Assembly (NCBI GenBank): GCA_023433685.1
Contig: JAEYUD010000161.1
Span: 1 to 23,224 of the forward strand
DNA: 23,224 nucleotides
Source: Bacteroidota bacterium
GTDB taxonomy: Bacteria; Bacteroidota; Ignavibacteria; Ignavibacteriales; Ignavibacteriaceae
Direction: 5' to 3'
The position numbers were made by a program, and so were the translations under genes. Each line of letters opens with the position of its first letter. Position 1 is the stretch's first letter. The notes beneath the pieces are model-generated. The model made no database searches. It was given only the letters and a program-made list of their open reading frames with translations, and was not told the origin of the DNA. Positions 7,810 to 15,704 of the stretch are shown here, piece by piece.

Positions 7810-7850
7810 ATCGGGGCTAACGCATTATTATTAAACGCATTAGCCCCGAT
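7810..7850. terminator. Hairpin between convergent panC and nagB
   Basis: ATCGGGGCTAA at 7810-7820 pairs perfectly with TTAGCCCCGAT at 7840-7850, an 11-base stem with a GC-rich centre around a 19-base loop. The loop contains part of a short direct repeat (AACGCATTA at 7819-7827 and 7834-7842). It lies in the 47-base gap between two convergent genes, the usual place for a shared terminator. The T-run is weak on both strands, so it may block read-through or protect 3' ends rather than act as a classic intrinsic terminator. Confidence 0.7.
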
Positions 7851-7853
7851 TGT

Positions 7854-8672
7854 CTATTCGTCTATCAACTGTGTATCAGGATGTAAATTGCTTGCTTCAA
7901 TATCTTTGAAGTAATTAACTGTTCCAACCTTTAATTCAATAGTCGAAGCCTCATCGCAAACAATAGTGCTTTTCGGATGCAACTGAAGGGCGCTTACAGT
8001 CCACATGTGATTAACACCTTCTTCAACCACTTTGGCGAGAGCCCTTGCCTTCGCGTGACCACTGATTATAACCACCACTTCTTCGGCGTCTAATACAGTT
8101 TTAACACCCACTGTCAACGCGGTTCTTGGCACTTTGTCGACATCATTATCAAAGAATCTGGAATTTGCAATAATGGTATCCTGAGTAAGAGTTTTAACTC
8201 TGGTGAGCGACCCAAGCGATGAAGCCGGCTCATTAAATGCAATATGCCCATCCGGACCTATCCCACCGAGGAACAGATTTATACCCCCGGCCAGTTTGAT
8301 CTTGTTCTCATAAAGTCTGCATTCTTCTTCGAGATCAGGAGCATTTCCATTCAGAATGTTAATATTTTCTGGATCAATATCTATATGATTGAAAAAATTG
8401 CTGTGCATAAAATAATGATAGCTTTGTGGGTGGTCTTCTGCGAGGCCCACATACTCATCCATATTGAATGTGACAACATTCTTGAATGAAACGTATCCCT
8501 TTTTATTTAACTCGATCAGTCTCCTGTACAATCCGAGAGGTGATGAACCCGTCGGCAAACCAAGAACAAATTTTCTTTTGCTGTTGGGGGCATACTCTTT
8601 AATTCGAGAGGCAACATAATGAGCCACCCACTCTGATATCTTATCGTAATCCGGCTGTATTATCAGTCGCAT
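7854..8672 (-). CDS. nagB: Glucosamine-6-phosphate deaminase
   Basis: Converts glucosamine-6-phosphate to fructose-6-phosphate and ammonia, the last step of amino-sugar breakdown. At 272 residues it matches the single-domain NagB family. The phosphate-binding loop is LGLPTGSSPLGLYRRL. Catalytic residues known from the Escherichia coli enzyme fall at the same numbers here: Asp72 (NMDEY), Asp141 and His143 (GPDGHIAFNE) and Glu148. AGAGGAG ends about eight bases before the ATG, a strong ribosome binding site. The gene follows the NFACT gene by 15 bases, probably on the same transcript. Its pathway partner nagA is about 5 kb away on the other strand. Confidence 0.97.
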   Translation of the reverse strand: MRLIIQPDYDKISEWVAHYVASRIKEYAPNSKRKFVLGLPTGSSPLGLYRRLIELNKKGYVSFKNVVTFNMDEYVGLAEDHPQSYHYFMHSNFFNHIDIDPENINILNGNAPDLEEECRLYENKIKLAGGINLFLGGIGPDGHIAFNEPASSLGSLTRVKTLTQDTIIANSRFFDNDVDKVPRTALTVGVKTVLDAEEVVVIISGHAKARALAKVVEEGVNHMWTVSALQLHPKSTIVCDEASTIELKVGTVNYFKDIEASNLHPDTQLIDE

Positions 8673-8687
8673 ATTTAACTCCTCTAT

Positions 8688-10295
8688 TTAATCTTCGTTT
8701 TCCTGTTCACATCCAACCGGAATTTCCGGTGGAACCATAACAACTTCTTCCCGGAGCATAAAAACCTGACCGGGGTTCATCCCTTTCCTCTTTCCCACAT
8801 ATTTTTTTTGAGTGTATGCCACAGGCACCAATTTTGAATTTTTCGCCTTGCTGTAGAACGCGGCAATTTGCGCCACTTTCCTTATAATTTCCTTTGGGGG
8901 TTTCTCTTTACCGCTATACCGGAGAACAGTATGTGATCCTGATGATCCACGCGCATGGAACCAGTAGTCTGACTGTTTGGCAACTTTTAGGGTAAGTGTA
9001 TCGTTGCTTTCACTGTCTTTCCCTACCAGCACTTCCCACTTCGCGTCAAGCACAAATCTTCTTATACGAGCGTTATTCGGGTATTGTCTGGTTTCAGCAG
9101 CGCTGCTCTTAATCTGTTTACCGGTTTCTTTTAATTGATCAGCATCCATGGTTTCAAATAAATTTAACTTTGTTTTCAAATCTACAATTTTTTGTCGTGT
9201 TTCCGAAAGTGATGCCCTTGCATTCTCAAATTTGAGTTTTTCACCCCGCGCCTTTCTGAAATACCTGTCGATGTTCTGGTTAACTGTCAGATCGCTTTTT
9301 AACGGTATTAATATCTCATTCTCAATGTCGAATATATCCATAACCCTGGCAGTTTCAGTACCTTTTGGTATACTTTGCATGTTTATCATCAAGAGGTTTG
9401 CGATCTTGTCGTAGTAGTAACTTCTGTCTTCAGAATCAAGAATTTCAAGCAGATTAACTTCTTTTTGGCTGTAGAATTCGAGGTCACGTTTTATCCCCGC
9501 GAGAACCCTTTTTCTCAGGTTGAATGTGGCGGTTTGCTTTCGTGATGTAGCCACGTATTCTTGTAAGGCGGTTACAACATTGCTATGAATCGAAACTGTA
9601 TCCATGTCGTGGTGGAATGATTCCGGTCGTATGTGGATCGATCCGGTCACGGAATCCCGCACCAATAAGAGTTTGTCTGTCAACACAGAATCTACAACTT
9701 GAGAGATATCAACGGCAAGTTCCGAAGTGGAGCGCGCCTTCACCTCCCGAATCAAATCTTTTCCCAGAAACGGCATCTCCCTTAAGGGATCAATTGAGTT
9801 TCGCGCGATATCGAGTATCTTTTCGGTAATTGTGTCTCCGGGATCCAGAAATGTGTACCCTGAGTCGATGAGGGTTGAAACATCAAGGTTGCTTTTCCTG
9901 ACAGTTGCCACATCCACGCTTCCGGTTTCAACGAAGAAAATGTTGGAATCCTTCCCCCTGAGTGAGATCAGGAGAAAGCCTGTTTCAAGTATCAACATCA
10001 CGTTTCTTTCTCCAAAAGAAATTTTGATGTCAATAATTCGTTGAGGCAACAAATCCTTGAAAAAATAGATCAGATTCTTCCCGGCAGGTTTGAAATACTT
10101 TCTCTGCAGCAGGTAAGGGGAGTGAGAAACCGATGAAAACTCAAGCACTAAATTCTCTGCTGCATTGTAGCTCTCACCAATGGTAACGTGGAAAATATCC
10201 TTCTCTTGAGAATGTACGGAGATGAGAAATTTCCCCTTTAGCTCAGGTTTTATTTCTCGGCACAGACGAAAAAGTATGAGATAACTGTTATACAT
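8688..10295 (-). CDS. rqcH: NFACT-family protein (RqcH/FbpA-like ribosome quality control factor)
   Basis: NFACT proteins bind stalled 50S subunits; in Bacillus, RqcH recruits alanyl-tRNA and adds C-terminal Ala tails that mark nascent chains for degradation. The layout fits: NFACT-N domain (to about residue 190), helix-hairpin-helix and coiled-coil segments (about 250-400), then the NFACT-R domain with DYWFHARGSSGSH. The aspartate-arginine pair used for tRNA recognition in Bacillus (Asp97-Arg98) aligns by eye with Glu96-Arg97 here (SFGERNV), a conservative change. The start chosen is ATG 10295, giving 535 residues and beginning MYNSYLI. A TTG three codons upstream is possible but lies against the transporter terminator. 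Older names call the family fibronectin-binding protein, which is misleading here. Confidence 0.88.
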   Translation of the reverse strand: MYNSYLILFRLCREIKPELKGKFLISVHSQEKDIFHVTIGESYNAAENLVLEFSSVSHSPYLLQRKYFKPAGKNLIYFFKDLLPQRIIDIKISFGERNVMLILETGFLLISLRGKDSNIFFVETGSVDVATVRKSNLDVSTLIDSGYTFLDPGDTITEKILDIARNSIDPLREMPFLGKDLIREVKARSTSELAVDISQVVDSVLTDKLLLVRDSVTGSIHIRPESFHHDMDTVSIHSNVVTALQEYVATSRKQTATFNLRKRVLAGIKRDLEFYSQKEVNLLEILDSEDRSYYYDKIANLLMINMQSIPKGTETARVMDIFDIENEILIPLKSDLTVNQNIDRYFRKARGEKLKFENARASLSETRQKIVDLKTKLNLFETMDADQLKETGKQIKSSAAETRQYPNNARIRRFVLDAKWEVLVGKDSESNDTLTLKVAKQSDYWFHARGSSGSHTVLRYSGKEKPPKEIIRKVAQIAAFYSKAKNSKLVPVAYTQKKYVGKRKGMNPGQVFMLREEVVMVPPEIPVGCEQENED

Positions 10296-10302
10296 AAGAT
10301 AC

Positions 10303-10331
10303 AAAAAAGGCTGCCCGGTGAGAGCAGCCTT
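10303..10331 (-). terminator. Rho-independent terminator after the peptide transporter gene
   Basis: On the minus strand GGCTGC (10329-10324) pairs with GCAGCC (10314-10309) around a 9-base loop and is followed by six T residues (10308-10303). This is a textbook intrinsic terminator, 17 bases past the transporter stop. The odd point is its closeness to the NFACT gene, whose ATG at 10295 is only seven bases beyond the T-run. Confidence 0.85.
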
Positions 10332-10348
10332 AAACTTTCTGCTTTATT

Positions 10349-12076
10349 CTAATTATGCTGCGAAATTACCCTTCTTAACCACTTCATCATCAGGAAGATC
10401 GCGAGTGCCGCTATTCCTGCCGCGATGAAGTTGATCAGGAAGAAGTATACTTTGTTGTCGAAGCTTGTCCAAAGACCGGAGATGACGCCAGAGAGTTTAT
10501 TTCCGATCGAGGTTGAGAGGAACCAGCCACCCATCATCAAAGCTGTAAAACGAGGAGGCGAAACCTTTGAGACAAGAGAGAGCCCCATCGGACTAAGGCA
10601 GAGTTCACCAATAGTGATCACGAAATATGTTCCGACCAGCCAGGCCGCTGAACTTTTAACGCTTCCGTTTTCTGAAAAGATCACCGCGGATATCATTACA
10701 ATTGTTGAAAGGGCAGTAATAAACAGACCCCAGCCAATTTTTCCTGCGGTCGATGGCTCTTTCCCTCGCCGCCGTAGCATCGTGAAAAACGAGACCACAA
10801 CAGGCGTCATAAAGACCACCCAAAAGGGATTTATAGACTGGAATATCTCGGTCGACAGTACCACGTAGGGTTCATTACCCTGAATTTCGTTTTTCATTTC
10901 AGGAGACATGTTGGCGAAATAGCTCCCTTCACCTTTGGTGATCTTTGCACCTGTGGTATCCATGAAATGATCGATTTTTTCTTCTGATGTGGTTTTGTAT
11001 TTAATCTCTCCCGGTTTATTACCGGCTGATATCAGGGCAGCGGGAACCTCGATCGAGTTACCATCTTTCTCAATAATGAGGACATTTTTGAATTTTTCCT
11101 CGGTCAAACCAAGAGGGGAAACAATCTTTTCAACTACAGCAGGTAGTTGTCTGTTGGTGTAATCTCTCGCCCATACAGTAAGTGCTGCTCCGTTTTGATG
11201 GAATATTGCCCAGAAAACTATTACCACTCCGAAAATGGAAAGGAGTGCTGCTATTGAATCCTTATCCTCTTTAGCTGCTCTGAACCAGAGGCTGAAATAG
11301 AAAATAACAATAGGAATTGAGGCGAATATAAACGCGTCTGTCGAAGGTGAACCGAACAGTGGTTTTCCCATAAGCATACCCGGCAGCAGGTAACCAAGTA
11401 TCGCGGTTAATACCGCGGGAACAAAAACATAAAGAGTGATCGACATCAGCGATGCGTCTCCCTCCTGAGCAGGCTTTTTGATATCAGTGTGTTTGATATG
11501 TTTTAATCCTGAAAGGAACCAGATCACGCCTATTATCATGCCAACACCGGCACCGGCAAAGGCAAATCCCCAGCCGAACTCATTTCTTAAGTACGCGGCA
11601 ACAAAGTTGCAGACAAAAGCACCAATGTTAATACCCATGTAGAAAATGTTGTATCCGGTATCTTTGAGTACCTTGTATTTTTCTTCTGAATAGAGATTAC
11701 CAACGAGGGTTGAGATGTTGGGTTTAAAAAATCCGTTTCCAAAAATCACAAGGAAGAGGGAAGGCCAAAGAAATGTATCGCCCGGTATCGCGAGACCAAA
11801 GTATCCGAGAGCCATCAACAGGCCACCGATCACAATTGATCTGATATAACCCAACACCCGGTCAGCGAGCAATCCTCCCAAAAACGGGGTCAGGTATACA
11901 AGGGCGATGTATGTGCCATAAACATCGGAGGCTTTCTCATTGGAGTACCCCAATCCTTTGGGTGCAAAATCGGTCATGTAGAGGAAAAATATTCCCAGCA
12001 TGAGATAGTATCCAAATCTCTCCCACAATTCAGTGAAGAACAGTACGGGCAGTCCTTTGGGGTGCTCTTTAAACAT
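10349..12076 (-). CDS. POT/PTR2-family proton-coupled oligopeptide transporter with a large loop insertion
   Basis: Imports di- and tripeptides with protons across the inner membrane. It shows the POT motif ELWERFGYY (residues 16-24) in helix 1, the PTR2 signature region GGLLADRVLG (67-76), GNGFFKPNIS (113-122), and ELCLSPMGLSLVSKVSP late in the protein. At 575 residues it is longer than typical bacterial POTs. The excess is a mostly hydrophilic segment at about residues 308-407, between the helix ending FWAIFHQNGAALTVWARD and the helix starting FQSINPFW, positions that are nearly adjacent in shorter relatives. The segment is probably outside the membrane. AAAAGGA lies six bases before the ATG. 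A terminator follows the stop, so it may be transcribed alone. Exact substrate cannot be set from sequence. Confidence 0.94.
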   Translation of the reverse strand: MFKEHPKGLPVLFFTELWERFGYYLMLGIFFLYMTDFAPKGLGYSNEKASDVYGTYIALVYLTPFLGGLLADRVLGYIRSIVIGGLLMALGYFGLAIPGDTFLWPSLFLVIFGNGFFKPNISTLVGNLYSEEKYKVLKDTGYNIFYMGINIGAFVCNFVAAYLRNEFGWGFAFAGAGVGMIIGVIWFLSGLKHIKHTDIKKPAQEGDASLMSITLYVFVPAVLTAILGYLLPGMLMGKPLFGSPSTDAFIFASIPIVIFYFSLWFRAAKEDKDSIAALLSIFGVVIVFWAIFHQNGAALTVWARDYTNRQLPAVVEKIVSPLGLTEEKFKNVLIIEKDGNSIEVPAALISAGNKPGEIKYKTTSEEKIDHFMDTTGAKITKGEGSYFANMSPEMKNEIQGNEPYVVLSTEIFQSINPFWVVFMTPVVVSFFTMLRRRGKEPSTAGKIGWGLFITALSTIVMISAVIFSENGSVKSSAAWLVGTYFVITIGELCLSPMGLSLVSKVSPPRFTALMMGGWFLSTSIGNKLSGVISGLWTSFDNKVYFFLINFIAAGIAALAIFLMMKWLRRVISQHN

Positions 12077-12237
12077 AGGATTCCTTTTGATTATTGAGGA
12101 TTATCTGTTAATGAAGTGAAACGATCCAAAAGTGAAAATTGTTGAATTGCAAGTTACGAAACTGCTCCAATTTCTGTAATTCATTTTTTTATGATAAATT
12201 TATGTTTTAAATGTAAAAATTCCTCAAACGCGCTCGA
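12077..12237. promoter_or_regulatory. Divergent intergenic region, probable promoters in both directions
   Basis: This 161-base AT-rich gap separates the transporter gene (minus) from the PASTA gene (plus), the only divergent pair in the window, so promoters for both must lie here or inside the neighbouring genes. TATGAT at 12190-12195 is a candidate -10 element for the plus strand, with no good -35 match. On the minus strand CACTTTTG resembles the Bacteroidota TAnnTTTG element with one mismatch. Neither is firm. I see no operator-like palindrome longer than AGGATTCCT (12077-12085), which overlaps the transporter ribosome binding site. Confidence 0.45.
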
Positions 12238-13071
12238 ATGAAGAAAAGCCAAAAAATCACCATTTTACTCCGCGCCTCCTATGTTGTTCTCGGACTTTTC
12301 ATTGCCATTTTCGCAGTGGATAAGATCATTATGCCAATCTACGTTTCCGGGGATGAGGTAAAAGTCCCCAATGTGGTTGGATTAGAAAAAGAACGGGCAT
12401 TTGAGGTCCTCGATTCAGTCGGACTCTCATATTCCATCAAAAACACGATTGAAGTGAACGATCCCGCAAAAGATGGTAAAATACTTCAGCAGAAACCCTC
12501 TAACAGCAAAATTGTAAAAGCGGGGCGAGTCATTCTACTTTGGGTCGGCAGTTACCGTGGCCAAGGCGTGAATGACAACAGGGCAACTGTTGAGGTTCCC
12601 GACGTTGTGGGCAAAACCTACTCTGAAGCCGAGCAGATTTTGCTTGCCTCCAATCTTAACCTCAGGCTCATTAACAAGGTTGATGAACCGGATCAAAACG
12701 CGATCGTTCTTGAACAGAGTCGCCCACCGGGTGAGAAAGTTACTGAAGGTTCTTCAATCTGGATCAGACTTGACATGCCGGGTGGCTCGGTGGTTGATAC
12801 CCTGGAGGGCGTAACCAAAGAGGAAGATCAGGTTTCAGATATCGATATGGTAACGATGCCGGGGCTGATAAAACTCTCAAAACAGGAAGCGGTTAAAAAA
12901 TTGACAGATCTTGGACTTAAGGTTGGAACAATTACCGAAGTGGTATCTCCGGATCATCTTCCGGGTTCCGTGATCAGCCAGAGTATTAGTGCCGGGATCA
13001 AAGTAAAGAAAGGAGAAGTGGTCGATCTGCAGGTTTCTGTCTCTTCATCTGATGAAGAGGTTATTCAGTGA
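12238..13071 (+). CDS. Membrane-anchored PASTA-domain protein without a kinase domain
   Basis: A 277-residue protein: about 12 basic cytoplasmic residues, one membrane helix (about 13-34), then three extracytoplasmic PASTA domains (roughly residues 40-105, 117-182 and 202-270). Each domain starts with the family pattern VPNVVG, VPDVVG or MPGLI and a helix (EKERAFEVLDSVGL and equivalents) before a QxP-type turn. PASTA domains bind muropeptides or peptidoglycan in PrkC/PknB kinases and some penicillin-binding proteins. No kinase or transpeptidase domain is present, and the start is firm enough to exclude one. It precedes rpe with a four-base overlap. In Firmicutes the PASTA kinase gene prkC lies close to rpe, so this may be the sensor half of that arrangement. 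Its function is unknown; binding cell wall is inference. Confidence 0.9.
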   Translation: MKKSQKITILLRASYVVLGLFIAIFAVDKIIMPIYVSGDEVKVPNVVGLEKERAFEVLDSVGLSYSIKNTIEVNDPAKDGKILQQKPSNSKIVKAGRVILLWVGSYRGQGVNDNRATVEVPDVVGKTYSEAEQILLASNLNLRLINKVDEPDQNAIVLEQSRPPGEKVTEGSSIWIRLDMPGGSVVDTLEGVTKEEDQVSDIDMVTMPGLIKLSKQEAVKKLTDLGLKVGTITEVVSPDHLPGSVISQSISAGIKVKKGEVVDLQVSVSSSDEEVIQ

Positions 13072-13733
13072 CGAAGCTTCTTGCGCCATCGCTGCTTTCG
13101 GCGGATTTTACTGACCTGCGTGGTCAGATTTCACTTGTAGAATCAGCAGGTGCCGGGTTCATTCACTGTGATGTGATGGACGGCAGGTTTGTTCCCAATA
13201 TCACTTTCGGAAGTCTGATTGTGGGAGCCGCGAGAAAGGTGACGGAACTGCCTCTCGACGTGCATCTCATGATCGAAGACCCACATCTCCACGTGGATGA
13301 TTTTATAAAAGCGGGCGCGGATTTCATTACTGTACATGAAGAGGCCGTGGTTCATCTTGACAGATTGATCAACCGGATAAAGGAGTCGGGGGTTAAAGCA
13401 GGAATTGCCATTAATCCATCCACACCGGTTGAGTGTCTTCGCGAAGTTCTTGAAATAGTGGATCTTGTTCTTGTTATGTCCGTTAATCCCGGTTTCGGAG
13501 GACAGAAATTCATACCGAACGCGCTAAAAAAAATTAAAAAACTCGCAGAGATCAGACGTATGAACGGATACAATTTTCTGATCGAGGTGGATGGTGGAGT
13601 AAATCTGAATAATGCTGACGAAATCGCATCCGCGGGATGTGATGTCCTTGTTGCCGGTTCTGCCGTGTTCAACGCTCAGGATGTCAGGTCCACTGTCAGC
13701 GATTTTATTGAAATTCTAAATAAACGAGGTTGA
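13068..13733 (+). CDS. rpe: Ribulose-phosphate 3-epimerase
   Basis: Interconverts ribulose-5-phosphate and xylulose-5-phosphate in the pentose phosphate pathway. At 221 residues it is a standard-size TIM barrel. Metal and catalytic residues are in place: His33, Asp35 and Asp38 (FIHCDVMDGRFVPN), His66 (DVHLM) and Asp175 (EVDGG). The phosphate-loop motif SVNPGFGGQKF is present. The start is GTG, with the GTGA overlap on the PASTA gene stop, followed directly by TKLLAPSLLSADF, the normal N-terminus of the family. It ends one base before nagA. Confidence 0.97.
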   Translation: MTKLLAPSLLSADFTDLRGQISLVESAGAGFIHCDVMDGRFVPNITFGSLIVGAARKVTELPLDVHLMIEDPHLHVDDFIKAGADFITVHEEAVVHLDRLINRIKESGVKAGIAINPSTPVECLREVLEIVDLVLVMSVNPGFGGQKFIPNALKKIKKLAEIRRMNGYNFLIEVDGGVNLNNADEIASAGCDVLVAGSAVFNAQDVRSTVSDFIEILNKRG

Positions 13734-13734
13734 T

Positions 13735-14901
13735 TTGAAACTTGCACTTATTGGCGGAGATATTATCACTCCGTTTCGAATAGTAAAAAATGGTACGATC
13801 GTGATGCAGGACGGTATGATATCTGATATCGGTAAAGCATCCGACGTAAAGATCCCTGATGAATGTGAAGTGATTGATGTAAGTGGTAATATTGTAACTC
13901 CTGGCTTTGTAGATCTCCTTGTTCACGGAGGTGGCGGGAGAGGCTTTGCTGACGAAGATCCTACAAGCATTCAGGTGGTGTCTGACTATTTCTTAAGACA
14001 CGGTTCCACCACGGTATTGGCTTCACTTTATGCCAAACCCACTGAACAGTTGCTTGCCGATCTAAGAAGGGTTGCCGACTATATTATCGCCAATCCTGAA
14101 TCGAACATTACCGGTATTCATATGGAAGGTCCATACCTTAATCCTGTGCTCAAGGGTGCCATGAATGAGGATTACCTCTGGAAACCTTCAGTTGAGTCGT
14201 GGGAGGCAATGTGGGAAGCTTCGAGAGGGTTGATCAAGATAATGACGATCGCCCCGGAACTTGAGGGAGCATTGCAGGTAATGAGGGCAGCTGCCTTGAG
14301 GGGAGTGGTTCTTTCAATCGGACACTCAACTGCAAATTACGAGCAAATAGAATTGGCTATCGACCATGGTGCTGCTCATGTCACTCACATGTTCAATGCC
14401 ATGACACCGCTTCACCACAGAAATCCCGGTGTTGTTCTTGGCGCGATGCTTAGAAATGAGCTCAAGATCGAATTGATCGCAGATACTCTTCACGTGCATC
14501 CCGCGGTGATGGAGTTACTGTTGAAACTGAAAGGCTCAAACGGAATAATTCTTATCACCGACTCGATCCGCGCAGGAGGCATGCACGAAGGTGAGTATGA
14601 GTTTGCCGATCAGAAGATATACATGAAAGGCAGTAAAGCGTACCTGCCAGACGGTACTCTCGCTGGTTCAACTTTGACTCTTAATCGTGCTATCAAAAAC
14701 ATGATCAAGAAGGCGAATGCCAAAATAACTGAATCGGTGAGAATGGCCTCCCTCAACGGGGCAAAGGTACTCAACATTGAAGACAGAAAAGGCATTCTCG
14801 CGGTGGGTAAAGACGCCGATATTGTCGTTATGAATGACGAATTTGAAGTGGAAATGACTATCCATCGCGGTGCCGTTAAATATAAAAGAAGTCTCGCTTA
14901 A
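13735..14901 (+). CDS. nagA: N-acetylglucosamine-6-phosphate deacetylase
   Basis: Removes the acetyl group from N-acetylglucosamine-6-phosphate, feeding NagB and cell-wall recycling. At 388 residues it has normal amidohydrolase length. Motifs and ligands are VTPGFVDLLVHGGGGRG (His64), IHMEGPY (Glu131), GHSTA (His197), THMFNAM (His218) and catalytic Asp276 (ITDS). The HxH motif seen in two-metal relatives is LxH here, so a single-metal site is likely. The start is TTG 13735 with ACGAGGT ending five bases earlier and one base after the rpe stop; the resulting N-terminus KLALIGGDIITP fits the family. It lies in the rpe-folP operon, not beside nagB. Confidence 0.95.
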   Translation: MKLALIGGDIITPFRIVKNGTIVMQDGMISDIGKASDVKIPDECEVIDVSGNIVTPGFVDLLVHGGGGRGFADEDPTSIQVVSDYFLRHGSTTVLASLYAKPTEQLLADLRRVADYIIANPESNITGIHMEGPYLNPVLKGAMNEDYLWKPSVESWEAMWEASRGLIKIMTIAPELEGALQVMRAAALRGVVLSIGHSTANYEQIELAIDHGAAHVTHMFNAMTPLHHRNPGVVLGAMLRNELKIELIADTLHVHPAVMELLLKLKGSNGIILITDSIRAGGMHEGEYEFADQKIYMKGSKAYLPDGTLAGSTLTLNRAIKNMIKKANAKITESVRMASLNGAKVLNIEDRKGILAVGKDADIVVMNDEFEVEMTIHRGAVKYKRSLA

Positions 14902-14909
14902 GAGCTGAT

Positions 14910-15704
14910 TTGTCGAAGAGACTTAAAATAGCGGGCATACTTAATGTTACGCCCGATTCATTTTCAGATGGAGGCCGCTTCAAGTCGATAGATGAGGCGG
15001 CCGATTCTGCATTGGCAATGTACAGGTCAGGTGTAGACATCATCGATATCGGTGGTGAGTCAACCCGCCCTGGTGCCGAACCCGTTCCACTACAGGAAGA
15101 ACTCAAACGTACAATCCCTGTAATAGAAGCGATTCTAAGAGAAGACCCTCTCCCTGTTATCTCGATTGACACCTACAAAGGGCTCGTCGCTGAAGCCGCA
15201 ATCACGGCCGGGGCGAATATAGTTAATGATATTAGTGGAGGGACATTCGACTCTTATATCTGGGAGGTTGTCGCGAGATATCAACCACAATACATCATTA
15301 TGCACACCACGGGCAGACCGGTTGAAATGCAGCAAAAAACAGAATATTCTGACGTGGTTGAGGAGGTTCTGGGTTGGCTGCTCGAAAGAGCTGAAGCCGC
15401 CGAAAGAGCAGGCATCAAAAATATAATTCTCGATCCCGGCATTGGTTTTGGGAAAACACCCCGTCAAAATGTTGAACTTCTTGCCGGAATAAAGAAATTC
15501 ACAGATTATGGATACCCTGTGATGGTTGGGCTCTCCCGAAAATCGTTCATGGGAAAACTTTTCGGGCACGAGTCTTCAGAAAGGGATATCCCGGGTTCTT
15601 ACTATGAATTTTATACAGCGCTTCAGGGTGTCGACGTAATCAGAACTCATAACACCAAAAATGCACTGATTTACCGGCAAATTCTGGAGAGTCTGAATGT
15701 TTGA
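14910..15704 (+). CDS. folP: Dihydropteroate synthase
   Basis: Condenses p-aminobenzoate with dihydropterin pyrophosphate in folate synthesis; the sulfonamide target. At 264 residues it is a standard TIM barrel. Motifs are GILNVTPDSFSDGG (Asn12), DIGGESTRPGAEPV, SIDTYK (Asp87), NDISGG (Asn106), LDPGIGFGK (Asp175) and GLSRKSF (Lys211). The last motif, usually RVHDV, is RTHNT here but keeps Arg245 and His247. The segment usually MHMQG is MHTTG. Both are mild departures. The start is TTG 14910, nine bases after the nagA stop, with AAGAG upstream; starting there gives the expected short lead-in to GILNV. cdaA overlaps its 3' end by eight bases. Confidence 0.95.
   Translation: MSKRLKIAGILNVTPDSFSDGGRFKSIDEAADSALAMYRSGVDIIDIGGESTRPGAEPVPLQEELKRTIPVIEAILREDPLPVISIDTYKGLVAEAAITAGANIVNDISGGTFDSYIWEVVARYQPQYIIMHTTGRPVEMQQKTEYSDVVEEVLGWLLERAEAAERAGIKNIILDPGIGFGKTPRQNVELLAGIKKFTDYGYPVMVGLSRKSFMGKLFGHESSERDIPGSYYEFYTALQGVDVIRTHNTKNALIYRQILESLNV

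Noticed and set aside
8688..10295. Fibronectin-binding adhesin
   Set aside because: The protein has no signal peptide and has the NFACT-N, coiled-coil and NFACT-R layout of ribosome quality control factors; the adhesin name is historical.
10296..10304. TTG 10304 as the NFACT start
   Set aside because: It sits in the T-run of the transporter terminator, and ATG 10295 gives the better family-like beginning MYNSYLI.
13287..13296. CCACGTGG in rpe and TTCACGTG in nagA as parS sites
   Set aside because: They match only the central six to eight bases of the parS palindrome, lie in conserved codons, and lack the flanking TGTTT/AAACA arms.
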